The notes beneath the pieces were generated by a model. It worked only from the letters and a program-made list of their open reading frames with translations. It was not told the DNA's origin and made no database searches. Positions 16,699-25,838 of a stretch of 64,000 bases of DNA are shown piece by piece; position 1 is the stretch's first letter, and every line of letters starts with the position of its first letter. Origin of the DNA: JSC-12 sp033764965 (GTDB taxonomy: Bacteria > Cyanobacteriota > Cyanobacteriia > Leptolyngbyales > Leptolyngbyaceae); the NCBI GenBank assembly GCA_033764965.1, contig JANRIN010000135.1, positions 1 to 64,000 of the forward strand, read 5' to 3'. The position numbers and the translations under genes were made by a program.

Positions 16699-16986
16699 GA
16701 TTAGTGTAATAAAGAAAGGCATACTGCGTCTGAGAAGACACGAAGGTTATGGTTGTATAACAAAACGAAGTTACAGCAGCTAACGCTTCCTTATAGGAAG
16801 GGTTACTAAATTTTTGGCGGTAGTTACAAAATAAAATTTAGCTGCTATTGTAGTTCAAGTGTATTAGCGAGGGTTCGTACGGCTCACCCAAGTGCATCTA
16901 CAGAATACAGTTCCCTTCTCCTGATAGAAGCCTAAAGACTCTGAAGGAATTGGATATGGATGTTAATTGGATGAAGAACCATTGAT

Positions 16987-17169
16987 ATGGGCGCTTTTGA
17001 CTGGCTCAGAAAGGCTTTGGATCAATTACAAGAGGATAGTTGTGATATAAGTTCCACCTCTAAGGAATTTGTGGAAGAACATAGTACCCGGATGGAAGCC
17101 GCAAAGCGGAAGCTTAAAGAACAACAGGCTCAAAAGCGGCAAAAGCGATTGTCTAGTACTAATGACTAG
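16987..17169 (+). CDS. Small basic hypothetical protein
   Basis: A 60-residue reading frame, MGAFDWLRKALDQLQEDSC followed by a highly charged Lys/Arg/Gln-rich helix (EAAKRKLKEQQAQKRQKR). There is a weak upstream GAAG. The composition is plausible for a real small protein but no family is recognised. A second small gene of similar type starts 95 bases downstream. Confidence 0.4.
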   Translation: MGAFDWLRKALDQLQEDSCDISSTSKEFVEEHSTRMEAAKRKLKEQQAQKRQKRLSSTND

Positions 17170-17264
17170 AAGGTATAAAAATCGGCGTATGACTAGGTGC
17201 TGTTTCCGGATCTTGTAAGTAGTTACGGTAAAAGTAAGCGTCACTCAGCTACTAAAAATAACGC

Positions 17265-17441
17265 ATGTCTCTTTTCGATCAGTTCGATGATGAAATCACG
17301 AAGTTGATACGTAAAGGGTGCACGAATAAAGAGGTTTTACAGAAACTTCTGACAGAATATCCACTGTTAATAACCCAGTCAGCCATAATTCTTAAGCGAA
17401 TTCAAGCCGTGAAGCGAAAGCTTCGTAAAAAACCAAAATAG
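17265..17441 (+). CDS. Small basic hypothetical protein
   Basis: A 58-residue reading frame (MSLFDQFDDEITKLIRKGCTN at the start, AVKRKLRKKPK at the end). The helix-turn pattern IRKGCTNKEVLQKLLTEYP resembles a small helix-turn-helix or tail adaptor, but no family is recognised. It ends 12 bases before the convergent EAD protein gene. The ribosome binding site is weak. Like its neighbour at 16987 it begins M-x-x-F-D followed by a basic tail, so the two may be distant paralogues. Confidence 0.4.
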   Translation: MSLFDQFDDEITKLIRKGCTNKEVLQKLLTEYPLLITQSAIILKRIQAVKRKLRKKPK

Positions 17442-17453
17442 GTTTGGGTAATT

Positions 17454-18446
17454 TTACGAGTAGAAGGGCAGTCGGCTGATGAGATAATCAAGACAAGCTT
17501 CAATTTCTGTAATGACTTCATGGCGTAAGTCTCTAGAAATAGCTCTTTTCGTGGCTTGAAAGGCTGCTTCATAAAGGTCAGCATGAAAAATAAGTGCAAT
17601 TTCTGGAGAATCGAGAATCTCATAACTTCCCCACTGCAAGCACCAATTCACTTGCTCTAAAAACTCCTCAATTGAGAACCTGAAATCGTCAATTAATTCA
17701 TCTGACGCAGATGCTTTTACCTCAGGAAACTGCTTGAGGGCAGATTCACTTGAGTACTTCACTAGAGCATCTATACTTTTCAAAAGCCAGTCAGCACCTT
17801 TTCTAGAGTATTCAAGTTTATCTACAAACGTTTGGAGAATATCAGTTTCCCTTTGATGACAATCTAATTCGTGAGCTAACTTTCTAGATTTTACTGCTTC
17901 CCTTGTGAGTATCTTTCCTGATAATTTGAGAGCATCTAATTGATTCCTCATTGAAGTTATTGCCTCTTGAATGAGGTTGTCTGCTAGTACGGCAATGTTT
18001 TGTAAATTCTGATTAAGTTTCTCAAAGGTCAGAAGGCTTTGTTTTAGTTGTTTTAGTTCCTGTTGTTGCTGCTCTAAAAGATAACCAGCTTGAGATATCT
18101 CCTCAATTACTTCTAATCTGATGTTAATTATTGCAATGGTATTCTCATCCAAAATAATCTTTTGGAAGGTTCTATCTTGTCCTCTTGATTGATTAGCTTC
18201 AGAATCAGTACTTGAATATTGGAAGGTTTTCAATTCTTGGATAAGGATACGGATTTGCTCAATAGTCACTCCATACTGGTCACCAACCTGAATATTATTG
18301 CCCTTTCCCAATGCCAGATTAAATTTTCCTGCTTGTGAAATCTGCTGAGAAATATTGTCTTGAAGCATTTCTCTCAGAAACTGAATATCTTCGTCATTAA
18401 GCGTTCTTGAAGTCAATCGCTCTACGATAGCACCCAGGTCAAGCAT
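17454..18446 (-). CDS. EAD (class A hairpin) coiled-coil protein
   Basis: A 330-residue protein. Residues 1-75 form an effector-associated domain: an N-terminal helical part (LTSRTLNDEDIQFLREML) and the class A hairpin QAGKFNLALGKGNNIQVGDQ (39-58). Residues 110-220 are coiled coil (LLEQQQQELKQLKQSLLTFEK). The helical C-terminal part contains WCLQWGSYEILDSPEIALI. No catalytic motif is visible. EADs mediate homotypic recruitment in the STAND-effector conflict systems of bacteria, so this is likely an adaptor or a not-yet-recognised effector working with class A proteins at 18737-22863. Confidence 0.65.
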   Translation of the reverse strand: MLDLGAIVERLTSRTLNDEDIQFLREMLQDNISQQISQAGKFNLALGKGNNIQVGDQYGVTIEQIRILIQELKTFQYSSTDSEANQSRGQDRTFQKIILDENTIAIINIRLEVIEEISQAGYLLEQQQQELKQLKQSLLTFEKLNQNLQNIAVLADNLIQEAITSMRNQLDALKLSGKILTREAVKSRKLAHELDCHQRETDILQTFVDKLEYSRKGADWLLKSIDALVKYSSESALKQFPEVKASASDELIDDFRFSIEEFLEQVNWCLQWGSYEILDSPEIALIFHADLYEAAFQATKRAISRDLRHEVITEIEACLDYLISRLPFYS

Positions 18447-18736
18447 TGAAGCTCACAGTCTACTTAGGGAGTAATCATAATCATTGACGCTCAGTTAGGA
18501 TGAGCATCAATCCAACTTGGCTTTTACTCAAAATTTGTTCTATTGTCTTGCTTTACTCGGAAAGTGTCAAAGGGATAGCTTCAAATGAAGGATTTTGCGA
18601 TTGAGATTCCTGCGTCTGCGACCGCGCGAATCCCAGAAAATGATGGATTTCGAATCAACCTGTTATCATAAGTTCTCAATAAAGTTCTAGGTCAGCAGCG
18701 TTTAAGTGTTACTATCTTGTAAGATTTGTAACAAAT
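18447..18736. other. Spacer between two defence genes
   Basis: This 290-base gap between two minus-strand genes must contain a promoter for the EAD coiled-coil gene. No gene, strong stem-loop or repeat is visible. Confidence 0.4.
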
Positions 18737-21631
18737 CTATTGCTGGTTCCAGACATAAGTACTACAGGTTATAGCAGCCTCTTGTCTAATAGGGTCTGAG
18801 ATCTGTTCGTTCTCCTTCAAGTAAGCTTGTAGTGCGGGATGATTACAAGCAATCTTGAGCAAATTGCTCCAGCTTTCATTACTAATACTTTCCTGTGGAG
18901 CAGCAGTAGATACTTTCTGAGGAGGGGATTGACTATCTCCGCACGTTATTGATTGACCCAAACTCCACTCAAATTGGCTACCATCTGCATTTGTATACAA
19001 GACTGTTTGTCCGTCTTTAAAGTTAATGTCTACAATGTAGCCGGATGTATCATCAAAGCTCATACAAGGTGAGAGCTGAGATTCATTATTTATACGCCAT
19101 AAACGAATCGTGCCATTAGAGTATCCGGATGCAGTGAGCTGGTTATCAGTACTAACAGCAACGGAGGTAACATATCCGTTAACTTCTCCTTGATCAAACA
19201 GTTTTAGGATTTGATTGTCCTGCCACTGCCACAAATATAAAGTGCCGTCACGACTGCCAATTACGACCGAACGTTTGTCAACAGTAAAGTCAAGTGCTGT
19301 CGCAAAATCTATACGAAGATCTGGGCGTTCTTCTTGGGTTGGTGACATTTTCAGCAGTTGTCCCTGCCGATTCCAAAGTTGCCAAGAGCTATCTTTCCCT
19401 GCCGTGAAGATTAATTGACCATCAGAGCTCACAACAACACCCATAATGTCTGAGGTAACGTTGCCTAAAGTCACGACACGGATTAATTGCTGGTTATCGT
19501 TAATCCACCAAACAATAGCATCGCCACCAGGTTTTAATCTTGGACTAACGGTTGTTATTAAGTAACGATTATCTGGTGAGTAAGCAACTACAACATCTCG
19601 TTGAGCATCGGGTTTATATAATGCCAGGAACTTGGGTTCAAGAATGAAGTTGTTAATTGCTGTACGTAAAGTGCTCTCAGCAGTGCTAAGGATTAAAGGA
19701 TTTTCTAAACCCCGTCCAACACCTTGAATTGCTGACGCAAGACCCGTTTGAAGCGTGTAATTAAGGAGTGTAAAGTTAGTTGTCTGGCTTAGTGTTTGTA
19801 AGGCTCTAGACTTTTGTTGAGTTTGCTGGTTTAAATCCTCATTCGCTTTTTGCAGAGCATCATTCAGGTTTTCAACCTCTTGACGCTGCCTATTTGTCTT
19901 TTGAAGTTGCACATATAGCAAGGTAGATAAAACTGCTAGAAATACACATCCTATAGCGAAAGAGGCTTTAACAAGCTGTGCTAGTAAAGCTCTACGCTTT
20001 TCATCTTCTAGGCTTTTCTGAACAAACTCTGTTTCTAACCTATTCAAGTCCTCGTAGTTGCGAGCCTCTGTTAATAGAGTGCCTCTCAAGAGAAGACTAG
20101 ATTCTTTGCGTCGTGCTTGCCATTGTTCAGCTCGTCGGGTGAGTTCCAATCGTTGTCGCAGAGCCACTCGCTCATCTTCTAACCAGTCTACTAGGCGCGA
20201 CCAGTTACGTACTAACGCCTCATGGGCAACTTCAACTTGGGCATCATCAACTTGGGCATCATCTAAAGTCTCTCCCTGAGTGAGTCGGATTAGCCTTGCT
20301 TGAATTAGTTTCTCAAGAACTCGATCAACACGATCGTGGGCTTCTCCTGTACGATATAACTCCTTGCGCTGAATGCGGTTACTGGTGACTTCTAACCCGT
20401 CACCGGGACGTACCATCCGCAGCAAAATTCGCTTGACTGTTACTTGCTCTTCAGGGATCAAGTTGTTGTAAAACTCATCAGCACTGCGAGACAAGGCTAA
20501 ACGCCCACCACCCAATCGTTGATAAGCTTCCCAAGTAACACGATTATGATCTCGGTGATCCCAAAGCTTTAATAGCGTAAATTGTAGGAGTGGTAAAGCA
20601 GCAGGTTCACCCAGTACATCATTTAGTAAGGCATCTACTAGTCCTTCTTCAAACTTTAGCCCCACGAGTTCAGCTGGTTTTTCGATCGCTTCTCGCAGTT
20701 CACCGGCATCCAATGGATTGACACGAACACACGACGCTTTGAATTGTTCCCATAGCACAGGTACACGGGCAACTCGGCTTTCAAAGTCGGTTCGCATCGT
20801 GATAATTATTCTGTGCCCAACCTTTGATGCTTGAAGTAGCTCTAGAAGATTGTTGATAAATGCATGTCTAATCTGGTCATCTTCACAAAGGGTAAACACC
20901 TCCTCAAACTGATCGATGACCAAAATACTAGGTAATCCCCCGGACTTACTTACTAGCCGTAGAAGATGGTTGTCATCATGCAAAAATTTACTGCGTTGCT
21001 CCTGTACCCAAGTCTCTGTCTTCACATTGGGTGGTCTGATTCGTCGTGCTAGTGATATTAAAGGATCAACACCTGGAACCATTGGAGGATAATAATGCCA
21101 GTTCTGGCTGCCTGATATTGCTCCGGTCTTTAGTTGAGGAAGTAGTCCCCCCAGAACAACGGAAGATTTACCACTCCCAGAAGAACCTACAACAGCTAAG
21201 AATGAATTGGATTTGAGATGTTTGGTTAAAGTTTGAACCAGGCGTTGACGACCAAAAAATAAATTTTTATTTTTTTCACGAAATGCCTCTAATCCTAGAT
21301 AGGGACACAGCGAATCCTCTAAAGTGGGAGCTAGAGACGGATCAAATTCTAAAAGGGTGGCATCGGGTGGCTCATGTTCAAAGCGGTATAGTGAAGCTGT
21401 CCAGTAATCTAACAAGCTTTGAGCTGCCCAACGATCTTCATCCCTATCTAAAACTGTTCCAGTAGTCCGCCCACGATAGATAAAATCTTTAATTTCAGTA
21501 AGTAACTCAGGAAGATTGCCCGCTTCCCGATGTCGCTTTAGAAGCTGGCTATGAACAGTCCGCATCGCTGCTAATGATGGATACGGAAGAGTTGTGTCGT
21601 GGGTAATAGCAGAAGCACTTGAGGAAGTCAT
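18737..21631 (-). CDS. nSTAND-type ATPase with membrane helix and WD40 repeats
   Basis: A 964-residue protein. The N-terminal helical region (1-100) precedes CPYLGLEAFREKNKNLFFGR, the standard opening of the nSTAND1 module. The P-loop is GSSGSGKS (149-156) and Walker B is ILVIDQFEE (about 237-244), with a sensor segment RIIITMRTDF. A winged-helix/helical part follows, then one membrane helix (551-575), a coiled coil, and WD40-like repeats (about 670-890: TLYLWQW, TIRLWRI). STAND NTPases of this type act as signal-gated switches; the WD40 part would be the sensor. Its start overlaps the stop of the EAD gene upstream by four bases, so the two are translated as a pair. Confidence 0.88.
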   Translation of the reverse strand: MTSSSASAITHDTTLPYPSLAAMRTVHSQLLKRHREAGNLPELLTEIKDFIYRGRTTGTVLDRDEDRWAAQSLLDYWTASLYRFEHEPPDATLLEFDPSLAPTLEDSLCPYLGLEAFREKNKNLFFGRQRLVQTLTKHLKSNSFLAVVGSSGSGKSSVVLGGLLPQLKTGAISGSQNWHYYPPMVPGVDPLISLARRIRPPNVKTETWVQEQRSKFLHDDNHLLRLVSKSGGLPSILVIDQFEEVFTLCEDDQIRHAFINNLLELLQASKVGHRIIITMRTDFESRVARVPVLWEQFKASCVRVNPLDAGELREAIEKPAELVGLKFEEGLVDALLNDVLGEPAALPLLQFTLLKLWDHRDHNRVTWEAYQRLGGGRLALSRSADEFYNNLIPEEQVTVKRILLRMVRPGDGLEVTSNRIQRKELYRTGEAHDRVDRVLEKLIQARLIRLTQGETLDDAQVDDAQVEVAHEALVRNWSRLVDWLEDERVALRQRLELTRRAEQWQARRKESSLLLRGTLLTEARNYEDLNRLETEFVQKSLEDEKRRALLAQLVKASFAIGCVFLAVLSTLLYVQLQKTNRQRQEVENLNDALQKANEDLNQQTQQKSRALQTLSQTTNFTLLNYTLQTGLASAIQGVGRGLENPLILSTAESTLRTAINNFILEPKFLALYKPDAQRDVVVAYSPDNRYLITTVSPRLKPGGDAIVWWINDNQQLIRVVTLGNVTSDIMGVVVSSDGQLIFTAGKDSSWQLWNRQGQLLKMSPTQEERPDLRIDFATALDFTVDKRSVVIGSRDGTLYLWQWQDNQILKLFDQGEVNGYVTSVAVSTDNQLTASGYSNGTIRLWRINNESQLSPCMSFDDTSGYIVDINFKDGQTVLYTNADGSQFEWSLGQSITCGDSQSPPQKVSTAAPQESISNESWSNLLKIACNHPALQAYLKENEQISDPIRQEAAITCSTYVWNQQ

Positions 21632-22863
21632 TCTATCATTCTCAATACAGAAGCCAAGGGGTCACCAACTGTCCGCAACTCACCACACAACCGTTTCAAA
21701 TCTACGTCAACTCGGTAGAAACGATCGCCTGCTCGCCTACGGTACGTTCGGAAGAAGCGTCTAATTTTGACAGGGTTTTGATCTGTGATTGCTTGATTTA
21801 AATCATCACTATCTTTTTTGAAGGCGATCGCCCATTCGTCTGCACTATCTGTATAAAGAGCAACCGTCTTGGATTGAAGATCAACCCAAGACATCTCCAA
21901 TTCAAACGTATCGGTCTCCAAATTTGCTTCAATTCGACGAAGCTCTAAGTCAAGTTCCTGCCACCAATTATGACTTTTTACCAAAGCGGTCAGCTTAACT
22001 TCTAAGGCGGACAGAGCTTGAACACCGACCTCAAACTGTTTAATCTTGTCTATATCTAATCTTGCCTGAGATAGTGTGCTACAGATGTAGGCTAATGCTT
22101 TAACCAAAGCTGGAAGACGTAGTGCACGGGCAGCTTGATTAAGTCTGTCGTTGATACGTGAAGGCTGAATCGCTAACACCCGGTTGAGCGCCCAAATGGC
22201 TCCTTTGAGCCGCCGTTGGTCTAATTCCTGAATGGCTGCGTGCAGATCTTGTTGAGCCTGTTTGAGATCCTTCAGCCAAGTAATCTCCTGAGTAGCCACA
22301 CTCTCCCGATTAGCAGTCTCTCGGACCTTATCAATAATGTCCTGCAAGGTCAGCTCATGATCAGTCAAAATGTCTATCGTTGTCTCATCGTCTTGAAACC
22401 GTCTTGCTCCTTCCATCAACCCTTTGTAGCAGCGAAATTCTAGGTCATGGAGTAAGTCGTGAAGGTCTTTGTAGTCTCCCATTAGGGTTATTTGTTCACA
22501 GGCTGCTTCAAAATCAGTACGGAAAGCTGCTACGGCATCCCTTACTTTTGGAGCAGACATCAAATCAGTTAGGGCATTAAGTCCTTGACGGGCAGATTGA
22601 CTATTTGATGTAGCTTCTTCCCGAACAGATGCCAGTGCTTCTTGGATTAATTCTCGAATCTTGTCGGCATCGGCACCTTGGTAGATGCGATCGCCAATTT
22701 GGATATCTTTTCCTTCTCCCAGGTTGATACCATACTTGCCTTGCTGAGATACGTTTTGATCTCTACTGGAGAAAAGCTCGCGTAGATGATTGAGGTCATT
22801 CTCGGTAACTTGACCCCGTTTGATACGGCTCATCAGATCATCCAACTCGGCAGAGGTACTCAT
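21628..22863 (-). CDS. EAD (class A hairpin) helical partner of the nSTAND ATPase
   Basis: A 411-residue protein. Residues 1-75 are an EAD with hairpin QGKYGINLGEGKDIQIGDRI (41-60), after a helical segment MSRIKRGQVTENDLNHLREL. The rest is helical with no enzymatic motif (for example LHDLEFRCYKGLMEGARRFQ and LKQAQQDLHAAIQELDQRRL). I think the EAD is of the EAD10 type, from memory. The final ATGA overlap with the nSTAND gene makes this a dedicated pair. It probably links the nSTAND switch to other class A EAD proteins; alternatively the helical body is an uncharacterised effector. Confidence 0.7.
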   Translation of the reverse strand: MSTSAELDDLMSRIKRGQVTENDLNHLRELFSSRDQNVSQQGKYGINLGEGKDIQIGDRIYQGADADKIRELIQEALASVREEATSNSQSARQGLNALTDLMSAPKVRDAVAAFRTDFEAACEQITLMGDYKDLHDLLHDLEFRCYKGLMEGARRFQDDETTIDILTDHELTLQDIIDKVRETANRESVATQEITWLKDLKQAQQDLHAAIQELDQRRLKGAIWALNRVLAIQPSRINDRLNQAARALRLPALVKALAYICSTLSQARLDIDKIKQFEVGVQALSALEVKLTALVKSHNWWQELDLELRRIEANLETDTFELEMSWVDLQSKTVALYTDSADEWAIAFKKDSDDLNQAITDQNPVKIRRFFRTYRRRAGDRFYRVDVDLKRLCGELRTVGDPLASVLRMIE

Positions 22864-23388
22864 CCTGTCAATCTTATTTAGGTAGTTCAGGAATAATACT
22901 TAATTCCAGTATGACAACTCTTATTCCGTAAAAAACAACTGAATTGTAACTATTTTAAGCAAAAGGGGCTTCAGGCAACTACGTGATCTCTATCAAAAGC
23001 TTTGATAAACGCGATCGCTAATTAAGAATGTCCTTTTTCCCTTTCCGCTTACTGAATTGATGCTTGATTAACACTAAACTAGGAATTACAGAAACTGTCA
23101 TTAAAAAGATCGATCGCCCACCATATGTGTATTTATAAGATAGTAAGTACGAGAAGTGTAATCGTAGTGTTGCATTCCCCTAGCTTAACGTAGATGCTAT
23201 TCACCCAGTTTCTAAAACTGCGGTTCTCTAGAGATGAAATACAGACAATGGTGAGTAAAAGCAGTTTGGTTAAGCAGGTTTGACAATGGAGCAAAAAACA
23301 ATAAGCTGGTATACAAGTGAAATACATTGACTTAAATGAGATAGCTCTAAACTTTCGCCTTTGCTGAGATGACAATAATCTATTTCCC
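22864..23388. other. 525-base gap without recognisable gene
   Basis: It lies between the starts of the EAD gene (21628-22863) and the end of the six-gene operon, so it should hold the promoter of the nSTAND pair and the terminator of the operon. An 80-codon minus-strand frame inside (23133-23375) has implausible composition and no ribosome binding site. No repeat or stem stands out. Confidence 0.4.
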
Positions 23389-24657
23389 CTAAACCGCCTG
23401 TTGAATTCTTCGACAAATCTCTTCTAACACCTTGTTTTGCTCCGCCGGACTGAGGCTGTCGAGCGGTTGCGATAGATCATGAGCTGCCTGATACTCAACG
23501 ATCTTGCTGTACTTATACAGACACGAACTCAACAGCACCCAAACTACCGTTAACCCTTGCTGCTCGGCATCTAATAGCGATGGTAGTTCATTTTCAGCGA
23601 TAAAGTCAGAGGCGAGAAAATCAGGACTGACCAGAAACACGGCTACTTTTGCTGAGGCCAGCGCGTTTTCAATGTCTTTTCGCCATTTTGCGCCAACTTT
23701 AATATGCGTATCATCCCACACAGAAATCACTTTGTCGCGAATCAATGGCTTGAGCATGGTTTGCAGTTTTGTTAACCATGCTTTGTCTTGATGGCTGTAA
23801 CTGATAAAAATTTGATCACGAATGGTTGCTTTGGGTGTTTTGGTGGGGTGTTGGGATTCTTTGAAAGACTCTTCATGTTCACTTTCTAGTGGATCTACAC
23901 AAGTCAGTCGAATACTTCTTGCCTTTCCTTCTGTCCATTCAATGTAACCTTTAAGTCTTAAATGCTCTAATCGATTCTGAATAGGTGCAGGAGAATTTAG
24001 GCCCATTGCCCTCATCATTTGGCGTATTGAAGGAGGGTGGCGGTTCTGTTTGATGTAATCAAACAGCCAATCGTACAATTGCTGTTGAACCTCAGTTAAG
24101 ATAGAGCCTTGAAGCAATTGTGCTTGGTTTTGGACATTCTGCCGCATGGCTACAAACCATTCTCGTGTAGCAGCTTGTCCTCGGCTGACCTCAGTTCCAA
24201 CTGTTGCTAACCACTGCTGAGCTTTCTCTGGGTTAAGGAAATTAAGTGCTGTTAGTTGCTGAGCACGCTCCAATTCCACTCGATCCGCCCAAGGGAAACA
24301 GTGATCAATGTATTGCCAGAGCAAAATAGCAATATCACGAGTACGTTGAGTATCATAAGTTTGAGTTAATCCAACTAATAGCAAATCACGGATCTCTGGT
24401 TCAATTTCGTATAACCCTTCATCAATTTCGCGACATAGTGGTGACAGCAGAAACTCAAACTCAACGGTATAGGGCAAAATTTCTGGCGGATCGAGAAAGA
24501 AGTTAATTCGTAACAGATGCAACAATTCAGCATTGAGCGCGACGGGCAATGCAGCGTGATATGCCAGGTGGAGAGCGGCTTCTCCATACTCTCCACACTG
24601 TTTCTGAAAATCATTCAACCGACGCTGTGCTAGATCAATCGCCATTGCTGAAGTCAT
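23389..24657 (-). CDS. Winged-helix (LexA-like) TIR-domain effector
   Basis: A 422-residue protein with three parts. Residues 1-180 (LHLAYHAALPVALNAELLHL, LLSPLCREIDEGLYEIEPE) match, from memory, the N-terminal region of effector proteins linked to vWA-MoxR systems in cyanobacteria. Residues 186-252 are a LexA-type winged helix (VQQQLYDWLFDYIKQNRHPP, then SIRQMMRAMGL and GYIEWTEGKARSIRL). Residues 280-420 are a TIR domain (IFISYSHQDKAW, VWDDTHIKVGAKWRKDI, VAVFLVSPDFLASDFIAENE) with the likely catalytic Glu357 in ENELPSLL. Bacterial TIRs cleave NAD or make cyclic-ADP-ribose-type signals. It is the last gene of the six-gene operon and overlaps the vWA gene by four bases. The LexA-like module may sense DNA or autoregulate. 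Confidence 0.85.
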   Translation of the reverse strand: MTSAMAIDLAQRRLNDFQKQCGEYGEAALHLAYHAALPVALNAELLHLLRINFFLDPPEILPYTVEFEFLLSPLCREIDEGLYEIEPEIRDLLLVGLTQTYDTQRTRDIAILLWQYIDHCFPWADRVELERAQQLTALNFLNPEKAQQWLATVGTEVSRGQAATREWFVAMRQNVQNQAQLLQGSILTEVQQQLYDWLFDYIKQNRHPPSIRQMMRAMGLNSPAPIQNRLEHLRLKGYIEWTEGKARSIRLTCVDPLESEHEESFKESQHPTKTPKATIRDQIFISYSHQDKAWLTKLQTMLKPLIRDKVISVWDDTHIKVGAKWRKDIENALASAKVAVFLVSPDFLASDFIAENELPSLLDAEQQGLTVVWVLLSSCLYKYSKIVEYQAAHDLSQPLDSLSPAEQNKVLEEICRRIQQAV

Positions 24658-25838
24658 AATGGTTTCTCAATTATATGTTGATGTCCCCGAAGCACGTTGA
24701 CGGCTCGTTGAATACCATCGCGATCGAGCGCAAACATAGGAACATGACGGGCAACTTGGGCAGCCGTGCTATTCAGCCAATAGTGTTTGGGAAGTGGGTT
24801 AAGCCAGACGTATTGAGAGGAATAGGTACGAAGAGCTTTCATGAAGGCGATTGTGTCGAGCAGGCGTGAAACTCGATAACGATTGCGGGCGGCTCCTGCA
24901 TCACTGATTAGAACAACTGCGGCTCCCGTAGCATAAGATTGCAGCACATCTGCTAGCAATACAGGGGAAAGTAGGTTGGGGTCGGTGTAGAGGTAGCCGT
25001 CTATCAGTGGCTGAATCTGGGGTAGAACTGGATCAAGCGATGGAAATAGCTGTCCCTTTAAAGACTCTAGTACCTGATCATCGGCTCCTTCGGCTGGAAC
25101 GTTGTGGAAGTAGTAAAGAGCTGTTTCCTCCAATCTACCTGCCTGTTGAATGGCAGTACAAACTTCATTACAAAATTGATGAAAGGGGTCCATTGAACCC
25201 TGGCGATCGACGAGCAGCAGTAGTCGAGCCATATTACGTCGTCTGGGTTGTAGAACCACTGTTGTTGCCACACCTAATTGACTACGACGGGCGATCGTGC
25301 CTTCAATATCAAGCTCTACGGCTGCTCCTGTGCGAACAGGTCGTCGTAGCCGTCGCCAAGTCTGAGCTACTTCCCGATACGTGAGGGGAAACTGCGGCAC
25401 AAATACAAATGGACGTTCAGATACCTGTACATCCGCTAACGAAATTGGTGGAAGTCCTCCTTGTGATTGAGTCTTGGGTATATTCTCGTCTGGAGTCTTG
25501 CCTTCAAGATCAGGTTGCTCAGGTGTGGTTGGGAGATTTACGTCAGCAGGACTGGCATCAGCTTCCTCCAGGGAATAATGCCAATCATCCAAATCTGGGG
25601 CAAGCTGCTCAAATAACGCGGACAATACGCCCTGTTCTCGCCGTGACTTTGCCCAAAGAGAATTGCATAAGTCCCGCAGAGCTTCCCGTGAAGTCCAACC
25701 AAATCCTGCTCTCAAAGCATCTCGGAGGGCTTCATATTCCGCAGGTCCGATAGCAAATCCTCGACGGCGTAACCGCTGAAATAACTGCCAGAGAAAAGGA
25801 GGTAGCGTTGGAACTTCAGTCATGAGCTGCCCTTTCAT
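24654..25838 (-). CDS. vWA-domain protein of the MoxR pair
   Basis: A 394-residue protein. The N-terminal part (FLWQLFQRLRRRGFAIGPAE) is followed by an acidic linker (85-130) and a CoxE-like vWA domain (about 203-380). The metal-ion site reads DRQGSMD from D211: the canonical DxSxS is altered, with Gln at the first Ser position, while the second acidic strand ISDAG (D313) is kept. Metal binding is therefore possible but weakened. vWA proteins pair with MoxR AAA+ ATPases as adaptors. Both ends overlap neighbours by ATGA (25835-25838 and 24654-24657), fixing it in the operon. The start may be the later ATG at residue 6. Confidence 0.87.
   Translation of the reverse strand: MKGQLMTEVPTLPPFLWQLFQRLRRRGFAIGPAEYEALRDALRAGFGWTSREALRDLCNSLWAKSRREQGVLSALFEQLAPDLDDWHYSLEEADASPADVNLPTTPEQPDLEGKTPDENIPKTQSQGGLPPISLADVQVSERPFVFVPQFPLTYREVAQTWRRLRRPVRTGAAVELDIEGTIARRSQLGVATTVVLQPRRRNMARLLLLVDRQGSMDPFHQFCNEVCTAIQQAGRLEETALYYFHNVPAEGADDQVLESLKGQLFPSLDPVLPQIQPLIDGYLYTDPNLLSPVLLADVLQSYATGAAVVLISDAGAARNRYRVSRLLDTIAFMKALRTYSSQYVWLNPLPKHYWLNSTAAQVARHVPMFALDRDGIQRAVNVLRGHQHIIEKPL

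Noticed and set aside
23133..23375. 80-codon minus-strand frame in the large gap
   Set aside because: No ribosome binding site, odd Cys/Leu/Ser-rich composition and no similarity to anything recognised.
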